Of a DNA stretch of 64,000 bases, positions 11,283-23,370 are shown piece by piece (positions within the stretch are counted from its first letter, which is position 1; each line of letters opens with the position of its first letter). Below the pieces are notes generated by a model. It saw only the letters and a program-made list of their open reading frames with translations, had not been told where the DNA came from and did not search any database. A program made the translations under genes and the position numbers. The stretch is taken from contig NW_024470327.1 in NCBI RefSeq assembly GCF_900496995.4, positions 1 to 64,000 of the forward strand, read 5' to 3'. This DNA is from Aquila chrysaetos chrysaetos. Lineage: Eukaryota; Chordata; Aves; Accipitriformes; Accipitridae.

Positions 11283-13583
11283 TCAATGAGGTTTCAAAAC
11301 ATCAATTGATTTGGGAATATCCACATTGGATGGAACATCAAGCATATTATATGTGTTCAGTACAGACATCAAACACGTTAACCGATTCATCATTCTCCAG
11401 GCTATGACATACAATACTGCAGACAAAGCCAAACTGATCAAAACCAATATCAAGAGAACCACGATGGGGTGACACAACTTGTTCAGGATGCCTGTAGCAG
11501 TAGGCGACCATCCGAAAAGTGTGTCCCACCATCTATGTTCTGCATCCTTTTGCACTCTTTCTAAAACTCGGTGTATTTCTTTCACATTGTGATGAACAGT
11601 TATTAAGGTTTTCTGTCCGTTTTCCCTAATTTTCTCCAAAATCTCAACCAAATCCTTGTGTTGTAATAACTGTTTTACCAAAGTGAGATTCATTCCAATG
11701 GGTATAGGCAACAATTCATGAATCAACATATAGTTAGATTGCAAAAGTTGGTGAGATGTGACCGGGGTCGAATAGGAAAAGTCACATCCAACAATCTTAG
11801 TAAAATTACAAACACAAAAATTTGAATGGTTTTTAGTCTCCACAACTATCTTATCTACAGATAGAAAATCACAAACAGTCCTCAAACATACACAGCCTTT
11901 GCCGATATATATGAGTACTGTTTCAGGGTTTTCATTAGGATGAATCTCAAAGTGGCAAATATTTTGTTCAGTATCTAAACAAATATCTTGTGCCTCAATT
12001 GCATTGCCTTCACAAACAAATCCTTGTTGTTCTCGTACAATACAAGATTCCAAATTAACAGTTTGCCATTTTTCATTCACCTTTCGGGCCCATACTCTAT
12101 GCTCAAAAGGATAGAGTATAGTTCCGTTGTGGTTCAACCCTAATACAATAACGGGATAAATTGGGTATATGATAGCATTATATATAGTAAGCACAAAAGT
12201 TGTAGCTATGTTTGTAACGGGATCATAAGTAAAGTTTACCAGGTTCCACCAGGATTGGAGTTCCTTCTCAAAATCAGTGGCACTGTCCCAAATTATTTTC
12301 CGAATTTCAGTGGGGAGAGTGCCTTCTTCCCCTTCTCTTATAATTGAGGCGGCTACCGACTGCATCCATATTTGAGCCTGGATACAACTGAGAGCCAAAG
12401 AGACGTTATTTTGGATCACCCCAAGTGCATCAGTAATCAATTCGTGGTCTCTTACATTTACCTTTTCCCATTTTGGTAATATATTTGACAACAGCCACTG
12501 GTTAGTCCCCAAAGCCAATAAAGAAGACCGCAAAGGCTGTTGTAATTTAGCCAAATCACTAATTGAGGTAGCCAACTTGTTCATTATTACTTCCGAATCG
12601 ATGCTATTTAAAACTCCCAATCCTGTACCCAAAACACTGGTTAGGTCTCTCTGTGTTCTTCTCATGGGAAGAGTTCGTTTTTGCAGCCAGGTTGTCCATC
12701 CCTCGTAAGAAGTCTCTAGGAAAGGTGAGCAAGCTGGCTGAATGTCTGAAACATTGTTCTGCATTGACAATTCAACTCGTTTGAGAGACCACGCCGGGTT
12801 AAACAACATTTGTTGTAGGCCCGTATTTCTGATCACATACGGTCCAATTTCAAAGGTTTTTGGGCTGAGCACAACAATTGGTTGGGTAGTAGGTATTACA
12901 ACATCTATTTTAAATCCTCCCCAGTATTTAGTGTTATTTTTACCACACATAACTTTATAAGAGTATTGTACAGCTGTCAAGTTTAACCAACAGTCTAGGT
13001 TTTGATTTTTACACAACAAAATAGGGCCATGAGGTCCAATTCCATAACTGTTTGTGGATTCAATGTGAGATTCAGTGATCAGTCTGCATCTTATTGTGAT
13101 GTTATTTCCTTGTACCACTGTAAAAGAGGGTATAACTTCATCTTTGTCAGTTAGCGTAAAGAGGGTATCTATGCCATCATGTGTAACTACTGCAACAAGC
13201 ATCCTAGTTACAACATTCATTTTGAATTTAAATGTTAGGCCTGATAGTTCTCCGGTTGGTGGATTAGATCGCCAATTGCACACCACATAAACTGGCTTGG
13301 TCAAAGTGAAATTATACCAACAATCTCCTTGTTCCTTAGGACAGGATTTGGTGATTTCAACATTATTGGTACTTGGGTCTAGGGGGTAGTTACCGACATT
13401 CTTTTGACGGCAACATGTAATGAGAGAATCCTGTTTGTTACATCCCCATTCTATCGTAGGACAGAGTTTCACAGTGATGTTGGAACTAGGGTCCAATAGA
13501 TTTCCAGAGATGGTAATTGAAGAGGCTTTCTCATAAAGAGATCCTTCCACCTTTCTACATCCCACTTGGATTTTTTTCTCCAA
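11283..13583 (-). mobile_element. Fossil envelope gene of the provirus
   Basis: An open frame of 766 codons with many N-glycosylation sites, an RTQRD-type basic stretch near residue 310 suggesting an SU/TM boundary, and a C-terminal membrane span after WWDTLFGWSPTATG. It lacks the CX6CC motif usual in gamma-type TM subunits. Some upstream leader may belong with it (to about 13824). I do not recognise the family with certainty. Confidence 0.75.
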
Positions 13584-13924
13584 TCATTCCAGTCAGGACA
13601 CGGACCCAGTCTTTTTTGTCCCATTCCCCCCACTCAAGTGGGTGGTATACTTCAGAATCATGCATTACTACAGTGGCTAAGTTTGGGAGACAGTCTTTGG
13701 GATACTGTCCCATACTCCAAGTATACTGGACAATAGCTTGGGACCATGGCCATTCTGTATTCTTTTGGCTACAGATTAGTGGTAAAATACAAAAGAGTAC
13801 TATCAATCTAGTTAAGTGATTCATAATTCATGCTGTTCTTGGCGTCCCTCGGAGTTCTTCTGCAAAACAAAAAGAAACAAAACTTGCCTCTCTGAGGCAA
13901 AAGAGATTAATACTATACAGAAAA

Positions 13925-16525
13925 TTAAAATGATGGAATTATCCAGCGAGTATTTATCCAATGCTCCTTCCCTAGGGCATCGGATGCTACCCATGAGTAT
14001 ACATTCAGTGGGGTTTTTAATACCAGTGGCACACTTCCTACAGTGGGAAGTTCTACTAGGACAGGTTGTCCAGGGAAATGTGCTGGATTCTTAGAATCAT
14101 CTGGTCCCTTTAATGAGGGAACTAGAGAGGGAGCCTTCGGGCAAAAGGCAGTAATTTTGGGGCATCCATTTACCCCCCATCTGTCATTTACACCTTTGAC
14201 AGCTTCCCATAGGCGGGTATCCCAATTTCCCTCTTGTGGTTTCAAAAGTCGTTTTAAGAGACCATTTGTTCTTTCTACAATCCCATTGGCCTGTGGATAG
14301 TATGGAGTGTGGAAGACCCATTTAATCCCTTCGCTTCGTGCCCAATCTTGTACGATTTTGGAGGTGAAGTGGGAGCCATTGTCAGATTGTATTTCTTGTG
14401 GTTTTGGAAAAATTCCAAACCATTCACGCAGTGCTTTCACAGTTTTTTCTCCCGTAGCTTTGTTCAAAGCTTCGGCTTGGACTAGCCCTGATGTTATCTC
14501 CACTCCTACCAGCACAAAGCGTTTTCCTCCTGATTTCTTAAGGGGGCCTATATAATCTACCTGCCAAGCATCCCACAAGCCTTTACCGTCTCTTAAATGC
14601 AGAGGGTCATCCTCTAAGGGGTGTCTTTCGAGCCGTGTACGGCACTGTTCACAGGCTGATATGCAGGTTTTACACATTTCCCTAGTGACAGGCCAGCCCC
14701 GGGCAAGGGCTTCACGATACAAATCTTTAGCTCCTGTATGTTTACGTTTTATATGTAACCATTCTAGCAAACGACCCCAATCTTCTGTGATCTGGTCCTT
14801 TTGTACAGGAGCTAGTCTTGCTAATTCATCAGCTTTGTTGTTCCATTCTCCTGCCGAGCCCCCATCTACTTGATGAGAAGCTACCCATCCCACAGCAAAG
14901 TTCCCTTGTCTTGCAATGCTCAGGATTTCTTGCCACTTGTCCTTCTGCCACACTGAAATTCTGTTAACCTCCCATTCATTTTGCTCCCAGAAAGGGAGCC
15001 ATTCAGTACATCCTTTAAACACTGCATAGGAATCAGTATATATATGGACAGGGGAAGCTGTTTGTGCTTCATGCTTGAAAACGCTCCATACTGCAATTAA
15101 TTCTCCTACCTGGGCACTCCCTTCTCCCTCTGTTATTATCTGTTCTTTAGTAGTAGTGTGGAGGGCTACTGCCCGGTATTTCCACACTTTTCCTTCTCGC
15201 TTTGCCGAAGCGTCGGTATACCAAGCATTCACTGACTGATCGTGGGAGAAAGGAGGGGCTACCTGAATAACTGAGATAGGTTTGTCTTGGCTGCCATCCC
15301 GGCTTTCTGTTTCTTGGATAGCTAAGTTTTTTAAAGCTCCTTCAGTCACTGAGAAAAGGTTACAATAGTGTTCAATCTGGGCATACCACTTTCGTACCGA
15401 GGCTCTCTGGGCCACCCCGTCAGGAGGGGGGGTCCCGTTAGTGACTGCTTTTATAACTTTGAACGGGCCTCTTAGCACGATTGGTTGCTGACGTGTAATT
15501 TTCTCCACTTCTATGAGAGCCATGCTAACCACAAACAAACCTTTCTCCCATGCAGTATATCTCTTCTCAGCATCCTTAAAGCCACGGGAGTAAAATCCTA
15601 CAGGGCGGGTTGGACCCTCAGGACCACGTTGCCAAATGTGTACTGACAATCCTGTTGTGGCAAACCCCCATTCTACCTGAAAAGGGTCTGTAGGGTGGAT
15701 AGGGCCAAGAGCCTGATGAGCTGTTGCTTCAAAAATTAACAATTGCATTGCTTCTTCCTGAGAAGCAGTCCATTCCCATTTGGCCCGTTTTCTCAGCAAA
15801 TCATAAAGAGGTCTGGCAATGATAGAAAAGTCTGGGATATGTTTTCTCCAGAATACCAATAACCCTAAAGCATGCTGCAAATCCTTTTTTGATTCAGGCA
15901 TTTTAATCTGATCTAGAGAAGTGAGGGTGTCTGGTGGGATACATGTCATTCCCCCTTTCCACCAAATTCCCAAAAACTTTACTTCTTGTGAGGGTTTTTG
16001 GATCTTTTCTGGGGGAATTTGCAAACCCAAGTTCTCCAAATGAGAAATTATGTTCTGTTGGGTTGCCCCCACCTCCTTTTCTTCATCTCCACCCACGAGA
16101 ATATCATCAATATACTGATAGACAGCTATGCCGTCGGCTTTTGGTATTTTCTCCAGTTCTTGGGCCAAAGCGTGGTGAGCTAGTGTAGGGGAATGTTTGT
16201 ATCCCTGAGGCAGCCGGGTAAAGGTAAATTGTTGTCCCTCCCAAGTAAAAGCAAAACGATCTCTGTCTTCTGGTCGCAAAGGTATCATGAAAAACATATC
16301 TTTAACATCTATGGTTGCCATGATCGGATGAGCTTTCTCCTGAATTGTTATTACCAGTTCAGCCATATTAGGGACTGCGGCAGTCAGAGGCCCTGTGTTA
16401 GCATTCAGCCTTCGAAAATCTACTGTGAGCCTCCACTTCCCATTAGGTTTTTTCACCGGCCATACCGGCGAGTTGAAAGGAGAATGGGTATTTATCACCA
16501 CTCCTTGTTCCCGCATCTCCTGCAT
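13925..16525 (-). mobile_element. Fossil pol: reverse transcriptase, RNase H, integrase
   Basis: An open frame of 866 codons. The RT part carries LPQGYKHSPT and YIDD. RNase H shows TDASAK and YTDSYAVF. Integrase shows VDYIGP, SDNGSHF and NGIVERTNG, the three acidic residues of the DDE core. No dUTPase is seen. The RT signature resembles class III (ERVL) or gamma-like elements more than alpha- or betaretroviruses. Confidence 0.88.
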
Positions 16526-16589
16526 GACTGGTTTGATACCTTCCTTTGCTCCCAGGGGGAGGGGATATTGTTTAACACTAGTTACTTTG

Positions 16590-16961
16590 CTAAATGGCAG
16601 AGGGGGGTGCAGTTTGAAGTAGCCTGATGTTCAGCTGCGGTGTCCCAAAAGTCCACAACAATCCTTCTGAATCCTCCCACCCCCTTCCTTTAAGGGCATC
16701 TATACCTAACAGGTTAGTCGGAATGTTCCCAACCACCATGTTAATAGTGATTGTGCCTTCCTCTCCCGGCAGCATCAGCTTTACCGGAACAACGTTCATA
16801 ACTTCTGTTGACCCTAGAGCATTCAAGACACAAATGTTTCGCTTAGAGGGAATCACCCCACACCTCTGTGCATCTTCCTCAGTCAGGGCAGAGATCTGTG
16901 CACCAGTGTCAATTAAAAAGGTTACGGGTGCACGCTTAGGACCTACAATAGCTGTAATCAA
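16590..16961 (-). mobile_element. Fossil retroviral aspartic protease
   Basis: A 123-codon frame with FLIDTGAQISAL, the D-T-G-A active site, and a later NLLGIDAL stretch typical of the flap-to-helix region of retropepsins. It lies between gag and pol in the usual order. Confidence 0.85.
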
Positions 16962-17044
16962 TAAATCTCCTCTGTTAGTTTTAGTGAGCTGTCGGATATA
17001 AATCCATCCTCCGTTCCCCCGCCCACTGCTAAGGAACGGAGGTT

Positions 17045-18709
17045 CTAGTTTCCCTGCTGACTTTCCCCATTGCCCGTGCTTTCCGCGGGGGGGGCTGTGG
17101 GCATGACAGGAGAGATTTCTCTATTTGACCTTAAGTGCTGTGGGTGTTGTTTTGGACCATACCACTTTGATATCAGTTTACTCAGTTTATTAAGGGGTAG
17201 ACCATCCATTACATCTCTGGGAACTCCCTTTTTAATTCCCAAAGCCCACCATTGCTGTCGAGTCAGGGGCTGTCTTCCTCCTCCCCCAGTTTTAGAGCAG
17301 GAGTAGTCAGCAGCACTGGCGGAGTCAGTGAGAGCGGTTACAGTTTTACTAACAGATAGGGGTAGATCTTTAGCTCCTACTTGACGGATTCCTTTAGGTT
17401 TCTCCTCCAAAGTTCTCACAGGACCGTATTTTCTGCTATAATCTATCAATTCCTGTGCTACATCTCCCCACGTCCACATCCTTTTATGTTTTGAGTGGGA
17501 AGAAGCCGAGCTATGATTAAAGGGTGAATCCGTGCCAACATTACTTTCATCTCTTTTGCCTTTAATAAAGCTCTCCAACTTTTCTACAGGGTCTAAAGAC
17601 GCTATGGTCCTTTGGAGAACAATCCCGGTAGATTTGAGTGATTCTGGGAGTCCCCTTATTAAAGGAGTCATGATTTCAGGATTCACCGGCAACATCATTG
17701 GGGATTCACATCCGGGAACTAACTTCCTTTCATGTATCATTTGCAGGCAAGCTGTTTTGTGCACACTTTCTAGCAATTGATCAACTGTGCCTGTGATTGC
17801 TAGGGGATCCCCCCTGTCTAAGGGGTTCAGCCCTCCGGCCCAATAGGCAGCCCGCTGGGTTAGGGACCATGGGGCACGTTTATCCCCTGTTGTTAAAAAG
17901 ACGCCGTGGCCCCAGTAACCACTAGCTTCCCTTTCACTTAACTGAATTTGGTCCCCTCCAGTTAAAGATACACGCCACACATACTCTGTTTCGGATTCTT
18001 TGGGAAGGCGCCCATATTCTCTTTTCATTTTGGCCAATTCAGTGGGAGTGTATGGTATCTCTTTAGTTGTAATATGTGGGTCATTATCCTCATCATTTAT
18101 ATAAGTATATTCTGCTTTAATCAAAGGCCTCACTTGGGGGTTTTCCCTGAAGTGTTTCCTTGCTTCCTCTAGCTCCTTTTGGGGGTATACCTGACTTATT
18201 TGCCGAATACCTATCTTTTCCATTTTCATTTCTATCTCATTCAATGATTCAACAGACTTTGAAAGTTCTTCTTTCAAGGCATCTTTTAGACAGTGATTTT
18301 CTTCCTCCTTTTCCTCTGCTTGCTGTTTGTACAAGCAAATTACTCTTTCTTTCTCTGCTAACTGCTCTTCCAGGTTGGAGGTTGTTTTCTGCAAAAGTTG
18401 TACCAAATTTTCAAGGGATTCTATGATTTGTTTTTCCTGGCTACGCCGCTTATAGCGGTCTTCAATTGCTGCGACCAGGCTGGCTCCAAGAACTGCACAG
18501 ATTATTGCTTTGCCTTTGCCTGACCGTGATCTAGCCTCATTCTGTATAGAAATCACTCGGTCTGTTACACTCTGTAAATTTGCCCAATTGTCTCGAGCCC
18601 ACTCTTCCCCAGGCGGGGAGGGTCGAGCTCCATACTTTGCCAAGAGTGCATAAAACGAGTCAAGATTTTTTACTGATGGAGAGTTTTGATAACCATTCTT
18701 TCCAGTCAT
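17045..18709 (-). mobile_element. Fossil gag with coiled coil and no zinc knuckle
   Basis: A 554-codon frame. Residues about 90-170 are a heptad-rich, Glu/Lys/Gln-rich coiled coil. The middle has a capsid-like region (WSLTQRAAYWAGGLNPLD). The C-terminal end is Pro/Ser/Gly-rich, and no CCHC box is seen. A coiled-coil Gag-like protein recalls the chicken ENS-1/ERNI element, but that is only a resemblance in layout. Confidence 0.8.
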
Positions 18710-19176
18710 TTTTGTTGCAAAGGGCCAAACTCACTTCGGGGAGGTCAAACTTAGTTACACCACACACGCAACAACTGCTGCGTCGCCCTCCTCTTCCCCG
18801 AGTGGCTGAAGGGACCAAAATCTCACTTCGGGGAGTCAAAACTTAGTTGCTCACAGGTGCAGACTTTCTCTGCTTGTCCCTTCAACTTCCCCGAGTAGTC
18901 AACCTCATCTAATGAGGACAGTTCCCCCTTTTGCACTAGGAGATCCTTCACTTGATCCTGATAGACAGAGCCCTCAATTCGAGTTTGGGGTGAAATACAC
19001 TGAGGTGTGTGCGGTGTGCGGGAATCCCGAATCGCCCCCCTTGCTTTCTGGACACCTCTCACCCTTTCAGGTGTAGGGCCAGGTGCGGCTGGAACGAAAC
19101 GTTCTTCCCCTGTTACAAACCACACAAAACCTGCACCCCTCTGTCTCTCAGGATCCTGTCCGTGACGCCAGTTTAA

Positions 19177-20269
<1,093 letters not shown>

Positions 20270-20603
20270 TGACCTCCCAAGAGCAAGAACATTCCTGCGG
20301 AGTGCAGGAGCCTGGTGCCAAGTGGGGAGCAGCCTCGGTGGAACTGGATGTCTTCTGGCCATTGCCCGTGGGGCCCTGCAGCCCCAGGGTTATCCCCTGG
20401 GGTGCCTGTGCCATCCTGCCTGCCACCTGGAGCAGAGGCACTGAGCCCTATCCCGGACTCTCTTTCTAGCACCGCAGGAGGGGCAATTTGGGTGGGATGT
20501 GTCAGGGACATCCACAGACACACACACGGTGCGTTGGGGAGGAGGCTCCCTGATAACCGCACACCCACCCTCTCAGCCCACCTGTCCTTTTCCTCCTCTG
20601 CAG

Positions 20604-20639
20604 CTACACCCAGGACAGCAGCATCCCCACCCCGAGCAG
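20604..20639 (+). CDS. SRCR gene exon 9, short stalk
   Basis: A 36-base exon between CTCTGCAG and GTAACT, phase 1-1, coding ATPRTAASPPRA. It is a Pro/Thr/Ser-rich spacer of the kind that sits between the last SRCR domain and the membrane in this family. Confidence 0.65.
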
Positions 20640-20926
20640 GTAACTTGTCTTCCCCCTGGGGCTGGGTATCCCCAGGGCAAGACTGGGACCCACAGCTGGG
20701 TGGAAGGGGCTCCTTGCTGAGGTGTGAAACTCCCAGGAGAAGGCACTGGTCTGGTGGTGAGGGGGGTAGGGAAGGTTGTAATTTACTCATCAGGGTAGAA
20801 GCATCTCCATCACACATCCCTGGGGCACTCCACCCCCTGCTGCCTTGTGTGATGGGGGTCAGGAATGGTGCTTTTTCCACCTCACCCAGGCCTGGTGCTG
20901 GCCTTTCCATATTCTTGCCCGCACAG

Positions 20927-21064
20927 ATTCCCCCTGGGGCCGTCTGAGTGGCAGCGGGAGAGTCTCAGTGCCCGTCATCATCTGCATCATCCTGGGGGCC
21001 CTTCTCTGCCTGCTCCTGGCCCTCCTGGCTGGGCAAGTGCTAAGTGCCAGGGCTGGGCGCAGAG
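20927..21064 (+). CDS. SRCR gene exon 10, transmembrane segment
   Basis: Acceptor GCCCGCACAG, donor G|GTTGG, phase 1-1. It codes DSPWGRLSGSGR, then a span of about 23 hydrophobic residues (VPVIICIILGALLCLLLALL), then a basic stop-transfer stretch ending ARAGRR. This anchors the receptor as type I. Confidence 0.8.
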
Positions 21065-21786
21065 GTTGGTCTTTCCACAGCAGTCCCAGCAGGAGATACC
21101 TCCTAGTAGGGCTGCGGGTTGTCAGTAAGGGGCACAGGCAGAGCTGGGGGGATGAGACCGTGTGCTGCCAGCAGTCCCATGTACCACCCCATTGAGTGCC
21201 TGGCTGTGGGGCACCAGCAGCAAGGGGTGGAGAGAGCCCAGAGGTGGGGGGAGGTAGCGATGGGCCGAGGAGAGAAATGGCAGAGCAGGGCTGGGGGAAA
21301 TGTGAACAGAGGGGAGACGGCCAAGGCTGGCAGTGCTCTGGGTAGTGCTGGAGGGGGCTCTGGGACAAGGGAGATGATGGGAGGAGTGCAGGGCAGCAGT
21401 GTCCATCCCCATGGTGTTGGGTCCCCAGGCCGTCCCCTCTGCCCAGCCCTGCCCACCCCGCAGCAGGACATGGGCCCTACCCTAGACCCGTGGGGCAGAT
21501 AGGGGAAAGCTCCAGGTAGAGAGGAAACATGGGAGCTGCTCCAGGGTCAGACAAGGGGTGCATGACCGAGGGGCATGAGCGCTGTCTCCGAAGGGCTGAT
21601 GCAAGGATGACGCTGCCCCAGATAATCTCCACAGGGATGTTGCCCTCACTGGGGATGTGGCAGCTGTGCCTGGACAGTGCAGTGGGGCTGTGCTGTTGGG
21701 CCAGTCCTGGGCTGGCCCAAGGAACAGGTTTGGGGAAGCGCAGTGTGATCCCATTATCACTCTGCCAGCCCTGCCTCTGTCCCCAG

Positions 21787-21882
21787 GCTCCAGAAGTGCT
21801 CAGGAGCTGTTCCTTGAGGCCATGTATGAGGAGATCAGTTACAGCCCAGTGTGGGAGAAGCAGGCGAGGTTTGGTCGCTCAG
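21787..21882 (+). CDS. SRCR gene exon 11, cytoplasmic tyrosine motif
   Basis: Acceptor GTCCCCAG, donor G|GTGGGT, phase 1-1. It codes GSRSAQELFLEAMYEEISYS and continues to FGRS. The EAMYEEISY stretch matches the EAVYEELDY-type motif in WC1 and SCART tails, where the tyrosine is a Src-family kinase target or internalisation signal. Confidence 0.75.
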
Positions 21883-22318
21883 GTGGGTGTGGGTCCTCCC
21901 TGGAGGTACATCTGCAGGACCCTTTCCCCTGGCCCCAATCCAGGGCTGATTCCCTGAAGCCCTCCAGCCCGTGGTCCTTCTGATGCTGGGGCCATGTGGT
22001 TTGTGGGGAGGCCATCCAGGTCCTGGGCTCAAGAGGGGAGCTTTCTCCCAAACAAACAGCTTTGCCTGTCACAGCTGGACATCCCCCTCTCTTCCTGCCC
22101 CTGCACCCCATGTGACACCTGTGGAGTGAGGGAAGGGGCTGTTCTAGGGCAGCTCTGGGAGCACCTTTGAGACAGGGTTTGTCCTAGGGGAGCAGGGTGA
22201 ATTCCCAGCCCTCCTCCCCATGCAGCCCCAGCTCTGTGGGTGCCCCTTCCTCAGTAGCACTGGCCATGAGCCAGGTCAGTGGGGCTTGCTCCATAACACC
22301 CACTGTTCATCTCTCCAG

Positions 22319-22402
22319 ACTCCTATTCAGAGGAGTCTCTGACCCAGCTGCAGCCCTACCCTGGGGTCAGCGAGGAGGAGGATGGTCTGGGATCAGCACC
22401 AG
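22319..22402 (+). CDS. SRCR gene exon 12, acidic cytoplasmic exon
   Basis: Acceptor TCTCTCCAG, donor G|GTAACA, phase 1-1. It codes DSYSEESLTQLQPYPGVSEE and a further acidic stretch. Two tyrosines are present. No clear consensus motif. Confidence 0.65.
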
Positions 22403-22612
22403 GTAACAGAGGCAGGAAGGGGTTGATCTCCCTGAAGACATGTGATGGACAGAGATGTCACTGAGTGTTACCATTGGAGGTGGGGCTGACACTGGGGTCT
22501 CCTGTGGTGCTGCCAACACCAGTGTCTCAGCCCTATGTCCCTGCACATCTTCCCATCCTCTGTTGTGCAGGATGTATCTTCTCACTACCACCAGCTCCCC
22601 TCTCCTTTCAAG

Positions 22613-22765
22613 ATGTTCTTGTCCCACCTGGACGTGACCCAGCAGATGGCTATGATGATGCCAGGGAGGTATCTGATCCGGAGGAGGATGCTGCCCCTGG
22701 GCAGGGAGACTGGAACATTCCCAGGGAGCCAGAGGAGGGTGCAGAGACCAGGGCTGCACCCAGAG
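22613..22765 (+). CDS. SRCR gene exon 13, first GYDDA repeat
   Basis: Acceptor TCCTTTCAAG, donor G|GTGAGA, phase 1-1, 153 bases. It codes an acidic segment with DGYDDAREVSDPEEDAA. The GYDDA motif recurs in the last exon, as in CD163/WC1-family tails. Confidence 0.7.
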
Positions 22766-22981
22766 GTGAGAGGGAAATTTAGCGCTGCTGGTTCCTGGGG
22801 TGCCATCCCTGGTGACACCCAAGTTGCTGCTGTCCTGAAACCCCAGCCTCCTGGGAAGGGGGAACCTGTCCCAGGAGCTTTCCTTGGAGGGACTGGGGGT
22901 GGGAGAAGGAGCTGAATGCGGTAAGGAGCAGGGAATGAGATGGTGGTGGCGAACTGCATTTTCCTGCCTTGCTGCTTGCAG

Positions 22982-23166
22982 GGGCCAGCCTGTGGTCCTG
23001 GAGAAGTGCTGGGGTCCCTGGAGCTGAAGGAGACATGTGGCCCCTCTCCCTGGGGAGCCTGGGCTATGATGATGCTGAAGAGGTGTCTCTGGCACATGCC
23101 CCTGAGGACACAATGGCTGTGACACCAGAGCTCTGTGCACAACAGTCCCAGAGCCCCAGGCCATGA
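22982..23166 (+). CDS. SRCR gene exon 14, last coding exon
   Basis: Acceptor TTGCTTGCAG. It codes GASLWSWRSAGVPGAEGD through LGYDDAEEVSLAHAPED to SQSPRP and TGA at 23164-23166. A second GYDDA motif sits about mid-exon. The 3' UTR follows without interruption to the poly(A) signal. Confidence 0.75.
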
Positions 23167-23341
23167 GAGCCCATCCCTGCTGTGCAGCTGGGTGCAGCCA
23201 GGAGAGAGGAGAGGTCTGTAGAGCTGGGAGAGCCATGACCACCAGGGAACAGTCCCCCTTGGCCCACATGGGCAGCAGAAACCATCTGGAGTTTTCTCTA
23301 TTTTTATTCCCATTTTTATGCTGTGCATCATCTTTGCTCTT

Positions 23342-23347
23342 AATAAA
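23342..23347 (+). terminator. Poly(A) signal of the SRCR gene
   Basis: AATAAA about 175 bases after the stop codon, followed by a GT-rich stretch. It is the natural 3' end of the receptor transcript. Confidence 0.75.
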
Positions 23348-23370
23348 AGTCTATGGGGGCTTTGACCCAG

